Below, one piece after another: positions 25,527-34,372 of a DNA stretch of 44,030 bases; the first letter of the stretch is position 1, and each line of letters opens with the position of its first letter. Source of the DNA: Candidatus Allofournierella merdigallinarum (GTDB lineage: Bacteria > Bacillota > Clostridia > Oscillospirales > Ruminococcaceae). The notes under the pieces were generated by a model. It ran no database searches and was not told the DNA's origin. It was given only the letters and a program-made list of their open reading frames with translations. The translations under genes and the position numbers were made by a program. The stretch spans positions 1 to 44,030 of the forward strand of contig DXAC01000084.1 in assembly GCA_019117205.1 (NCBI GenBank). The letters are read 5' to 3'.

Positions 25527-26804
25527 TTAAATGGAGTCGTCGAAGCGGCTGAGCACGCTGCGGGCGTGGGCCTCCAGCCCCTCCTGCCGGGCGAAGCGGG
25601 CCACCTTGTCCCCCACCTTTTCCAGCGCCGCGGCGGTGAAGTAGGTGAACTGGGTGCGCTTGACGAAGTCGTCCACCGAGAGCGGGCTCATGAAGCGGGC
25701 GGTGCCCATGGTGGGCAGGGTGTGGTTGGGCCCGGCGAAGTAGTCGCCCAGGGCCTCGGGGCAGTGGCGGCCCAGGAACACCGAGCCGGCGTTGCGCACC
25801 GCGTCCAGATAGTCGAACGGCGCGTCCACACACAGCTCCAGGTGCTCGGGGGCGATCTCGTTGGCCACCTCGATGGCCGCACGCAGGTCGCCGGTGACGA
25901 TGATCTTGCCATTGTTGTCGATGGAGGCGCGGGCGATATCCGCCCGGGGCAGCAGGGGGATCTGGCGCTCCAGCTCCGCCTGCACCGCCTTTGCCAGCGC
26001 CTCGCTGTCGGTGACCAGCACCGCGCTGGCCAGCTTGTCGTGCTCCGCCTGGCTGAGCAGGTCGGCGGCCACCTGGCGGGCGTCGGAGGCGCCGTCCGCC
26101 ACCACCAGGATCTCACTGGGGCCGGCGATCATGTCGATGGCCACCCGGCCGAACACCTGGCGCTTGGCCTCCGCCACAAAGGCGTTGCCCGGGCCCACGA
26201 TCTTGTCCACCCGGGGCACCGTTTCGGTGCCATACGCCAGCGCCGCCACCGCCTGGGCCCCACCGGTGCGGAACACCCGGTGGACGCCGGCGATGCGGGC
26301 GGCGGCCAGGATCACCGGGTCGATGTCGCCGCCGGTGGGGGGCGAGACCATGACGATCTCGCGGCAGCCGGCGATCCTGGCGGGGATGCAGTTCATCAGC
26401 ACGCTGGAGGGGTAGGCCGCCGTGCCGCCCGGCACATACAGGCCCACCTTTTCAATGGGCATGACCTTTTGGCCCAGCACCACGCCCTGCTCCTCGCTCA
26501 CCACAAAGCTGTTGGCCAGCTGGCGGCGGTGGAAGTCGGCGATGCGCCCGGCCGCCTCCCGCAGCAGGTCCTCCAGGCCGGGGGCGAGGCCCGCCACCGC
26601 GGCGTCCAGCTCCGCCTGGGACACCTCCAGCGCCTCCAGCCGGGCCCGGTCGAATTTTTCCGCGTATTCCAGCAGGGCCGCGTCCCCCCGGCGGCGCACC
26701 TGGTCGATGATCTCCCGCACCACGCCGCTCACGTCCACCGCTTCCTCGGCCCGGGCGAAGATCTCTTCCGGGGGTACCTGGTCAAAACTGTAAATTCGGA
26801 TCAT
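25527..26804 (-). CDS. hisD: Histidinol dehydrogenase
   Basis: 425 residues. The start is the ATG overlapping the hisG stop (ATGA). Conserved blocks: VPGGTAAYPSSVLMN, VHRVFRTGGAQAVAALAYGT, KIVGPGNAFVAEAKRQVFG, IDMIAGPSEILVVAD, LLSQAEHDK (zinc/catalytic His) and the C-terminal GPNHTLPTMGTARF. Performs the last two NAD-dependent oxidations to histidine. Confidence 0.96.
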   Translation of the reverse strand: MIRIYSFDQVPPEEIFARAEEAVDVSGVVREIIDQVRRRGDAALLEYAEKFDRARLEALEVSQAELDAAVAGLAPGLEDLLREAAGRIADFHRRQLANSFVVSEEQGVVLGQKVMPIEKVGLYVPGGTAAYPSSVLMNCIPARIAGCREIVMVSPPTGGDIDPVILAAARIAGVHRVFRTGGAQAVAALAYGTETVPRVDKIVGPGNAFVAEAKRQVFGRVAIDMIAGPSEILVVADGASDARQVAADLLSQAEHDKLASAVLVTDSEALAKAVQAELERQIPLLPRADIARASIDNNGKIIVTGDLRAAIEVANEIAPEHLELCVDAPFDYLDAVRNAGSVFLGRHCPEALGDYFAGPNHTLPTMGTARFMSPLSVDDFVKRTQFTYFTAAALEKVGDKVARFARQEGLEAHARSVLSRFDDSI

Positions 26805-27442
26805 AGCGCTCCTCCCTGTTGCTTGTTTTCCGCCATCCGCAGAGCCATCTGCCGGATCGCCTGGTTTTTGAACTTGTAGCTTACTTTGTTGGCGATGAGC
26901 CGGGCGCTGACGGGCAGTATCTCCGCCTTGACCTCCAGGCCGTTCTCCGCCAGGGTGCGGCCGGTCTCCACGATGTCCACGATCACATCCGAGAGCCCCA
27001 GCAGCGGGGCCAGCTCGATGGAGCCGTTCAGCGGGATCACGTCGATGTCCCGGCTCAAAGAGGCATAGTAGCCCCGGGCGATGCGGGAAAACTTGGTGGC
27101 CACCCGCAGGGTGCGGGCGCCGTCGTCCTGAAAGTCCGCCTTTGCAGCCACGCACATGCGGCAGCGGCCCACCCCGAGATCCGCCAGCTCGTAGACGTCC
27201 GGGCCGTGCTCCAGCAGGATGTCCTTGCCGGCCACCCCCACGTCCGCCGCGCCCCGCTGCACGTAGATGGGCACGTCCGAGGGCTTCACCCAGAAGTAGC
27301 GCACCCCCGCCGCCGGGTTTTCAAACACCAGCTTGCGGTTTTCCTCCTCAATGGCGGGGCAGGCGTAGCCCACCGCCTTGAACATGGCGTACACCGACTC
27401 CCCCAGCCGCCCCTTGGGCAGGGCGATGTTGATCATCTCCAT
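26801..27442 (-). CDS. hisG: ATP phosphoribosyltransferase, short (HisZ-dependent) form
   Basis: 213 residues, the short HisG lacking the C-terminal allosteric domain, so catalysis and histidine feedback need HisZ, encoded just upstream. Visible: IALPKGRLGES at the start, GVAGKDILLEH near 68 and the phosphate-binding GLSDVIVDIVETGRTL near 147. The start at 27442 follows the hisZ stop by one base; the next Met two codons on is also possible. Confidence 0.94.
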   Translation of the reverse strand: MEMINIALPKGRLGESVYAMFKAVGYACPAIEEENRKLVFENPAAGVRYFWVKPSDVPIYVQRGAADVGVAGKDILLEHGPDVYELADLGVGRCRMCVAAKADFQDDGARTLRVATKFSRIARGYYASLSRDIDVIPLNGSIELAPLLGLSDVIVDIVETGRTLAENGLEVKAEILPVSARLIANKVSYKFKNQAIRQMALRMAENKQQGGAL

Positions 27443-27443
27443 C

Positions 27444-28538
27444 TCACGCGCCCCCTTTCCGCAGGTCCCGCAGCTGGCGGTACGTCAGGTCGGCGGGGAC
27501 CTCCCGCTCGGCCCGCACGGTGCCGCCCCGGGCGGTGATCCCGCCGGTGAGCGCCGCCAGGGTCCGGGGGCTCACCGTGTCGTCGTAGAGCACCAGCGTG
27601 TCCACCCCGGGGCGGGCGGGGGGCGCCAGCCGCTCCAGCTCGTCCAGGTAGACGGCAAAGCCCACGGCCCCGCCCGCGCGGCCCATCCGGTGGAGCATGT
27701 GGTCGTACCGCCCGCCCGCCAGCACGCCGCTGGCCAGGCCGGGCACGAAGCCCCGGAAGATCACGCCGCTGTAATAGTTCATGTCGTTGACGATGGAGAA
27801 GTCCAGCCGCAGGCCCTCCGCGAGGCCCTGGCTCTCCAGCAGATCGCACAGCGCCTCCAGCTCCTCCAGCGCCTTTTCCATGCGCCGGTTCTGCACCATC
27901 CCGCGCAGCCGGTCCATTGCCTCCAGGGGCCGGGCGTACAGCAGCGCCAGCTCGCACAGCGCCTCGGCCCCTTGCGCCGGCAGGCCCCGCTGCGCCGCCA
28001 GCTGGGCCAGCGCGGGCGCGTTCTTTTCGCTCATGGCCCGGAGCAGCTGCCGGCGGGCCTCCTCGTCCGCGTTCATCTGTTCCAAAAGGCCGGCCACAAA
28101 GCCCAGATGGCTCAGGTCCAGCAGGTACTCGCCGCTGATCACCTCCAGGCTTTTGGCCGCCAGCAGCAGCACCTCGCCCTCGGCGTAGGCGTCCAGCGCG
28201 CCGATGCACTCCAGCCCCGCCTGGGGGATCTCCCGGCAGCCGCTGGCGGTGGGGGAGGTGCGGTAGACGTTTTCGTTGTAGTAGACCTTTTGCAGGCCCG
28301 GGCCGTCCCGCCCGTTTTTCAGGATGGACAGGGTCACGTCCGGCTTTAAGGCCATCAGCTTGCCGTCCAGGTCGGTGAACGTGAGGATGTGGTCGCTGGC
28401 CAGAAAGCTCCGGTTGCGAACGTACAGGTCGTACTCCTCGAACTTGCTCATTTTATAAGGCTGGTAGCCGTAGCTGCGGTAGAGCGCCCGCAGGCGAAAG
28501 GCCGTCTCCTCGTTTTTCCGTAAAAGGCCGCTGTCCAT
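27444..28538 (-). CDS. hisZ: ATP phosphoribosyltransferase regulatory subunit
   Basis: 364 residues, a class II histidyl-tRNA-synthetase-like protein without the anticodon-binding role. KPDVTLSI and NENVYRTSPTASGCREIPQAGLE correspond to motif 2 of HisRS; LDFSIVNDMNYYSGVIFRGFVPG and GGRYDHML correspond to later HisRS motifs. It binds and regulates the short HisG. First gene of the operon, preceded by GGAGGAGGG and a strong promoter. Confidence 0.93.
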   Translation of the reverse strand: MDSGLLRKNEETAFRLRALYRSYGYQPYKMSKFEEYDLYVRNRSFLASDHILTFTDLDGKLMALKPDVTLSILKNGRDGPGLQKVYYNENVYRTSPTASGCREIPQAGLECIGALDAYAEGEVLLLAAKSLEVISGEYLLDLSHLGFVAGLLEQMNADEEARRQLLRAMSEKNAPALAQLAAQRGLPAQGAEALCELALLYARPLEAMDRLRGMVQNRRMEKALEELEALCDLLESQGLAEGLRLDFSIVNDMNYYSGVIFRGFVPGLASGVLAGGRYDHMLHRMGRAGGAVGFAVYLDELERLAPPARPGVDTLVLYDDTVSPRTLAALTGGITARGGTVRAEREVPADLTYRQLRDLRKGGA

Positions 28539-28574
28539 GGCCGGACCCTCCTCCCCTGTTGCCCGCCGGGCGGG

Positions 28575-28612
28575 CCGGTTGCTTTATCATGATAACATAA
28601 TAAAGCAACCGG
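28575..28612. promoter_or_regulatory. Palindromic operator over the histidine promoter
   Basis: Perfect 13-bp arms, CCGGTTGCTTTAT (28575-28587) and ATAAAGCAACCGG (28600-28612), separated by 12 bp. It covers the -10 and the expected transcription start. A dimeric repressor site is the simplest reading; a hairpin on read-through RNA is the alternative. Confidence 0.6.
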
Positions 28613-28625
28613 GCGGCAATGTCAA
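28597..28625 (-). promoter_or_regulatory. Promoter of the histidine operon
   Basis: On the minus strand perfect TTGACA (28620-28625), 17-nt spacer, TATTAT (28597-28602). The leader to hisZ is only about 50 nt, too short for a T-box. Confidence 0.82.
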
Positions 28626-28646
28626 GGCATTTCGGGGCAGAAACCA

Positions 28647-28677
28647 GCCGCCCCGCGGGCAGCGCCCGCGGGGCGGC
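28647..28677 (-). terminator. GC-rich hairpin after the SUFU-domain gene
   Basis: A 14-bp perfect stem (28647-28660 with 28664-28677), loop AGC, then TGGTTTCT on the minus strand. It lies 10 nt after the stop codon at 28688, supporting that stop as the true gene end. The U-tract is weak. Confidence 0.65.
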
Positions 28678-28687
28678 GAAAGATCTC

Positions 28688-31600
28688 TCACAGGGCCAGC
28701 CGCACCGGCCGCCGGCCGTCCAGGCATTTTGCCAGCCGGTCGCGGGGGAGTCGCCGGCGTCCGGCGGCGTGTCCGGCAGGGTGAACTCCACCCAGTCGGC
28801 CCCCAGGGCAGCGGGTACCGCGCCGTACTTTTCGTACCATTCCCGGGCCAGCGCGGCCAGGCGGGAGCCGCCGTCCCCCACGGGCACCTTTTCAAAGACC
28901 GCCCAGGGTTCCGTCACCGGCACCCTGGCCAGCACCGCCGGCCAGGTGAGGCCGCCCTCGCCCATGAGCAGGGTGAACGGCTCCGCCTCCACCCGGGGCT
29001 GTGCCGGCCAGGCGGCGCCGGCCGGGCCCGGCCAGACGCTGGCCTCCACCAGCAGCAGGGGGATGTACCCGTCCCGGATGGCCTGCCGCCGGCCGTAGCC
29101 AAAGGCGGCCAGCGGGGGCTGGGGGTCTTTCATGGGCGGGAAGTAGCTGCAGAAGCAGTCCAGCCGCTCCATCAGCGCCCGGGCCGCCTCGTCCGGCTCG
29201 CCGTCGCCCGGGATGTCCTGGGCCATCCAGCCGGCCAGGCGCCGGTCCATCAACGCGGCCATCCCCTGGTAATAGGTCTCGTCAAAGGGCACGAAGAGAT
29301 ATGCCTCGTCCTGGAACTCGTCCGATTGATACCGCACCGGCCCGAACCAGTGCAGGGACCAGTCGTCCACGTCGCTGGGGAAGCTGATCAGCTCGTCCTG
29401 GCTGTAGTAGTAGCGGGCGAACGCCCGGCCCTTTTCGTTGAGGATGCCGGACAGCAGCCGGCCGCCCAGCACGTCCCGCACAAAGGGGCGCAGGTCCGGC
29501 TGGCCAAGGCCGTCGTGGCCGGCCAGAAAGGCCTCGTCCACCAGCTCCCGCTCCACGCACCAGCGCAGGAAGATGGCCAGATGGTTGCAGACGGCCAGCT
29601 CCTCCACCGGCAGCTGCTTTTCCCGCAGGCTTTGCAGGTGCCAGGCCGCGTCGTCCAGCAGGAATTCGTCCGGCGCCGGCTCGTTCAGCGCCGCGCAGGG
29701 CCGCCGGGGCTGCACCACAAAGCTCACCCCGCCCATGTGGTCCAGCAGGGCCTCGGCGCCGTTTTCCTTTTTGAACTCCATCTCCTCAAAGAGCAGGGGG
29801 ATGACCTGGTAAAAGTTGATCTCGTCGCCCCCGGGCATCGGGCAGACGTCGCCGCCGGGCAGCGCCCCCTGCAGCCCCACCAGCAGGGCGGCGCAAAGGT
29901 CGGTGTCCGGGGCGTAGGGCTCCTGGTTGTACACCGTGTGCCCCCAGCCCAGCCAGGTGCCGCAGGTCACCGGCATCCGGGCCAGGCCCTTGAGCAGCCG
30001 CAGGGGCCAGTACCAGCGCTCGTCTTTCAGCGACTCCTCGTCCAGCTTCCAGTCCGCCGGCAGGGCGATGGCCAGCTCCGCCCGCTCCAGCTTGTGCTCC
30101 GCCAGCTCCTCGGGCACGTTCATCCGCCAGGCCCCCATGCCCATGGTGACCAGCATATAGTAGTTCCTGTCGTCGCCGGGGGGCACCAGGCATATGTCCA
30201 CATGGATGTCCGGCGAGACCCGCTCGTGGAACACCTTGTCAAAGGGGCCGATGTGTACCCGGATGTGCTCCTCCACCAGCTCCATCTGCCGCTGGGTGTA
30301 GCTCCAGCGGGGGCCGGCGGGCTGCTCTTCGGCTTCCTCCTCCGGCTCCGGCTGCTCCCGGCGGGCCCACTCGCGGCTTTGGGGCGCGCCGTCCGGCCCC
30401 AGCACCACCTGGAACCGCTTCACCGCCCGGCCGCCGGCCCGGCAGAGCAGCCGCACGACCCGGTCCAGCCCCACCAGCACCGTGTCCAGCAGGCCGGGCT
30501 GGCCGTCCGGGTCGTCGGGCTCCAGCCAGCCGCCCCCGTCCAGCCGGGCGCGCAGCTGCTCCAGGAAGTCCCGGCCCAGCTTGGAAAGGGCCGCCTCGTT
30601 CATCAGGAACACCACCTCCACCCGCCGGCCGTTCACCGTGCGGTGGAAGCTGCAATAGGGCCCGTCGGGGGAATAGTCCCCCGGCAGCGGGTCGAACACC
30701 TGCCGGAACGCCGCAAGGCCCGCCTCGTCGGTGGTGATGCAGGAGATGGCCTGGAGCTTCGCGGCGGCGCCCTCGTCCCCGCCGGCCTGAAGCTGGCGGT
30801 CGGAGTCCGGGTCGATCCAGTGGTTCTCCATCTGCTCCAGGCTGGCCCCCGCCTCGATCTCCCGGCGCAAAGTCAGGAACTCATAGTCCCCCGGCTCCAG
30901 CGCCAGGCCCCGCTCCACCGCGGCCAGGGCGCTCTCTTTCTGGCCGAAATGGCTGCGGAGCTTGGCCGCCAGCAGCCAGCCCCAGGGGTAGTCCGGCTCC
31001 TCCACGGTGGCCTGCTCGGCATAGCGGCGGGCCTCCTCCAGCCGGCCGCAGTAGAGCAGCGCGGCGGCATAGCGGTAGTACCAGGCGCCGCAGCCCCTGG
31101 CGGCGGCCTCGCTGGCGGGCATCCACCGGGTGGCCCGGTAGTAGTACTCGTACTCGTCGATGTTCAAACAGGCGTAGGCGTACCACAGGGCGATCTGCAG
31201 GTCCCGCCGGGCCTGGCGCTCGGTGAAGCGGCCCTGCTGCTTGCCCTGTTCGATGAAGTTTTCCAGGTATTCCAGCACATCGTAAAAGCGGCCGCTGCTC
31301 TCCCCCAGGCAGCCCTCCATGGCGGCGATGTCCCCCGGCGCCAGCAGCGAGCCGGTCTCCGGGTGCAGGGGGGCCTCCTGCTCCTCCCCGGCGTTCCACA
31401 GCCGCACGGTGCCCACGTCCCGCCGGAACGAGTGGAAAGACCCCCAGGCAAGGTCCGAGGCGGCAAACAGCTCCGCCGCCGCGTCCAGCACGGCGGGCAG
31501 GTCCCAGGCGATCAGGTCTATGTAGCCGCAGAACAGCCCCGAAGCGCCGCCCAGCAGGGTCATGGCCTGCCCCGCGTTCTCCTCCAGGCCGCGCTCCAGC

Positions 31601-32571
31601 CTTTCCCGCAGGGCGAACACCGCCTCGCCCCGGCCCGCCTCGGGCAGGCCGTCCACCGGGTAGCACAAAAAGCCCGCGGCGGCGCCGTCCCGGTGGAGCA
31701 GGTCCACCTCGGCGCTCTCGCCCTCCAGGTACTGACGCACCAGCGGCGCGCAGCAGGTGGAGCCGGCCACCGTGTCCAGCCGCCAGTCGGCGTCCGGGTC
31801 CTCGTTGGGCTCCATCCGGTAGGCGGCGTAGCCGGGCCGAAGCTCCCCGGCCGGCGTGCGGACCCCCTGCCCGTCCTCCGCCAGCAGCTGCCAGCGGTCC
31901 GCCAGGGCCGGGGGCATGAGCCGGTGGAACCAGGCCAGCTCCAGCCGCCGCGCCTCCTGCCCGCCGTCCGCCAGGATCAGCCGGCAGGGGCCGGCCCCGT
32001 CCCGCTCCAGCCACAGCGCCACCCGGGTGAACACCGGCCCCAGCACCTCGGCGCACACCGCCTCGGCCCCGGCCCGGTCGCCCTGCTCCAGCCGCCGGCA
32101 TATCTCCTCCTCCCGCCGGGCCAGCAGGCCCCAGGCGATGCGGGCCCGCCTGTCAAAGGTGGCGGTGAACCGGGGCAGGGTCAGCCGGTGGCGGCAGTCC
32201 TCGATGAGCTCGCCGATCTCCTTTTGGCTGTTGTGCTGGGGGGCGTCTCCCGGGTGCAGCTCCAGCGCCCGGAGCAGATAGTTCAGGGCGTCGCCCTCCC
32301 AGTCCAGGTAATAGCAGGCGTAGCCCATGCGGAAGTTCCAGCTGTAAGGGTCCGGGCAGTCCTCCTCGTGGGCGGACATCAGCTCCACCGCCCGCAGCAG
32401 CAGCCGGCGGCCCTCCGGCTCGTCCGGCTGGGCCAGGTTGTTGTAGGCCCGGGCCAGCTCCATGTCCGTCTCGGCGGTGCGCTGCTCCTCGGGCAGCGCT
32501 TCCAGCGCCCGGGCGATCTTCTCGTGCTCCTCCTGCTCGTGCCACAGGCGGCACTGCTCCAAAAGGTCCAT
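28688..32571 (-). CDS. Large mosaic protein with TPR-like repeats, SUFU domain and DUF4253-like end (probable frameshift)
   Basis: Started at 32571 (AAAGGAGG upstream, strong promoter). About 1,290 residues. 1-130: helical TPR-like repeats; 130-480: unrecognised mixed region; 495-570: clear TPRs (GRLEEARRYAEQATVEEPDY); about 755-955: a SUFU domain (HVDICLVPPGDDRNYYMLVTMGMG, ADWKLDEESL, WYWPLRLLKGLARMP, GTWLGWGHTV; quoted in parts); about 965-1110: a DDAAWHL... segment resembling DUF7832-type domains; about 1165-1280: DUF4253-like (EPWAVFEKVP, AREWYEKYGAVPAALGADWVEF). SUFU and some of these DUFs occur as immunity proteins of polymorphic toxin systems, so a multi-toxin immunity or protein-binding role is possible. 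In the current frame the protein runs on to 28453 inside hisZ; shifting one base at the G5 run 28744-28748 ends it at 28688 before a hairpin. No signal peptide; cytoplasmic. Confidence 0.7.
28744..28748 (-). other. Probable one-base frameshift site (homopolymer)
   Basis: A run of five G (C on the coding strand). One extra base here would join codons ...PDAGDSP to RDRLAKCLDGRRPVRLAL and a TGA at 28688-28690. Could be a sequencing error, a real mutation or slippage. Confidence 0.5.
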
Positions 32572-32602
32572 GGGTGCGGTCCTCCTTTTATATTCTACCC
32601 CG

Positions 32603-32631
32603 ATTATACCCAAAGCGGCGGCAAAGCGCAA
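32603..32631 (-). promoter_or_regulatory. Promoter of the SUFU-domain gene
   Basis: On the minus strand TTGCGC (32626-32631), 17-nt spacer, perfect TATAAT (32603-32608); a few bases beyond the stop codon of the upstream membrane gene. No terminator is visible between them. Confidence 0.8.
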
Positions 32632-32635
32632 CGTG

Positions 32636-34372
32636 TCAGCCCAGGTCGTACAGGCCGGGAGGCGGGCCGCCCGCCGGCGCGTCCAGCACCAGCAGCCGGT
32701 CGTACTGCCCCGCGGCGGCGGAAAGCCGGGAAACAACGGTCACATCCGGCGCAAAGAGGTAGTACCGGCAGACATAGGCCACCATGCCGTTGGACACCTG
32801 GCCCTCCTCATCGGAGGCCAGCACCAGATACCGCCGGTCGTCCGGCGCGCCGCCGGCGGGCCAGACGTCCCCGGTCAGCGCCCGCACCCGGGCGGGCAGG
32901 CTGGCGGGATACTGCCGGCCCAGGGCGGCCAGGCCGCTGTACTCGGAATGGAGGAAGCTGGCGGCCACCGCCAGCAGCGCCAGCACCGCGTTTTGATACC
33001 GGCGCTTGGCGGCCGGCGAGGCCCAGGCCCGGCCGGGGGGCGCGGCATCGATGTCCACCGCGAACGAGCGCTCCATCTCCCCCTCGGCCCAGAGCAGCAG
33101 CAGGCCGGCGAACAGCACCGCCCCGCTGCAGGCGTACCGGTCGAAGCCCGCCAGCACCAGCGCCTCCTGGCGGGGCATCAAAAAGAGGTAGAGCCCCCAC
33201 AGGCCCCCGTAGTAGGCGGCCAGCACGCCGCCGGCCCTTGCCAGCGCCCGGCCGGTGTGCCAGCGCCGGCCCAGCCCCCAGCGGGCAAAGGCCCCCAGCG
33301 CCAGCGCCGCCACGGCGCTGAACAAGATGCCCCGGGCCGCCCGGCCGGACAGGTCCGCCGCCGCGGCGAAAAAGGCCCGGGTGAGGGAGGCATACAGCGC
33401 CGGCTCCACCCGCTCCAGCTGCGCCGCCGGGTCGAACTTGCCCTCCAGCCCGGCCAGCGCGGTGGCCAGGTGGTGCTGCCAGGCAAGGCGGGGGGCAAGG
33501 GCCAGCGCCGCGGCCAGGGCCCCCAGGCCCCACCGCCGCCGGGCCGAAAGGCCCTTTTCCCCCGCCAGCGCGGCGAAAAAGCCCCCCAGCCCCACCGCTG
33601 CGAAGAACAGGCCGGTGTCCTTGACCAGCACCGCAAAGCCCCCGATGAGCCCCGCCGCCACAGCGCCGGCCGCCGGCCGGCCCCGGAGCCGGCGCGCCGC
33701 CGCGAGGCCCGCCAGGCTCAGCAGGGGCAGCAGAAAGTCCACCAGCAGGCTGTTGATGCGGATGGTCAGGTTCAGGTAGGAGAGCAGGGCGCACCCCGCC
33801 CCCAAAAAGGCGTAGAGCAAAAACCGCCGGGGCTCGCCCACCGCGCCGAACACCGCCGCGAAGCAGGCCAGCAGCAGCCCCGTCTGCGCCAGCAGCATGA
33901 CCCCCTGGCCGTGGCCCAGCCAGCGGCAGAAATAGTACAGCAGCACCGCCGTGCCGGGCGGGTAGTCCCGAAAGGGCACGAGGACGGCGTCCGCCCCCGG
34001 CAGCGCCCCGGCGCAGAGCAGGTATTTCACCACCAGCGCCCAGTGGGAGAAGTTGTCGTAGTGGGTCAGCTCCATCCCCGCCGCCTGCCACAGAAAGGGC
34101 ACACAGCCGGCGGCAAAGCACACCGCCCCCAGCCGCGCCGGCCCCCACCGGGGGCGCTTTTGGGCAAGGCAGACCGCCAGGCAGGCCACGCCCCCTGCCA
34201 GCGCGGCGGCCGCCGCCGCCTCCAAGAGGCCCGCCAGCGCCCCGCAGTACAAAAACAGCCCCAGGGCGCAAAGGGCCGTCAGCGGGGCCAGCCAGCCGCC
34301 GAACACCCGGGCAAAGGCCAGCATATACCCCCCGCAGGAGAGCCCCAGCGCCGCCGCGCCCCAACCGTTCAT
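32636..34372 (-). CDS. Polytopic membrane protein of the c-di-GMP/exopolysaccharide operon (GT-C-like)
   Basis: 578 residues with about 12 hydrophobic segments, a periplasmic-type loop ELTHYDNFSHWALVVKYLL near 95-113, and DYPPGTAVLLYYFCRW near 135, a layout seen in GT-C glycosyltransferases and polysaccharide polymerase/flippase-like proteins. The C-terminal 90 residues are soluble. The ATG overlaps the GT2 stop (ATGA), so it is co-translated with the synthase; GAGGTG precedes it. A role in modifying, polymerising or exporting the polymer made by the GT2 enzyme is inferred from position only. Confidence 0.7.
   Translation of the reverse strand: MNGWGAAALGLSCGGYMLAFARVFGGWLAPLTALCALGLFLYCGALAGLLEAAAAAALAGGVACLAVCLAQKRPRWGPARLGAVCFAAGCVPFLWQAAGMELTHYDNFSHWALVVKYLLCAGALPGADAVLVPFRDYPPGTAVLLYYFCRWLGHGQGVMLLAQTGLLLACFAAVFGAVGEPRRFLLYAFLGAGCALLSYLNLTIRINSLLVDFLLPLLSLAGLAAARRLRGRPAAGAVAAGLIGGFAVLVKDTGLFFAAVGLGGFFAALAGEKGLSARRRWGLGALAAALALAPRLAWQHHLATALAGLEGKFDPAAQLERVEPALYASLTRAFFAAAADLSGRAARGILFSAVAALALGAFARWGLGRRWHTGRALARAGGVLAAYYGGLWGLYLFLMPRQEALVLAGFDRYACSGAVLFAGLLLLWAEGEMERSFAVDIDAAPPGRAWASPAAKRRYQNAVLALLAVAASFLHSEYSGLAALGRQYPASLPARVRALTGDVWPAGGAPDDRRYLVLASDEEGQVSNGMVAYVCRYYLFAPDVTVVSRLSAAAGQYDRLLVLDAPAGGPPPGLYDLG

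Noticed and set aside
28537-33321. A plus-strand open frame of nearly 1,600 codons opposite the mosaic gene
   Set aside because: Low-complexity Gln/His/Ala/Pro translation, no ribosome site, antisense to a gene with clear domains and crossing several promoters.
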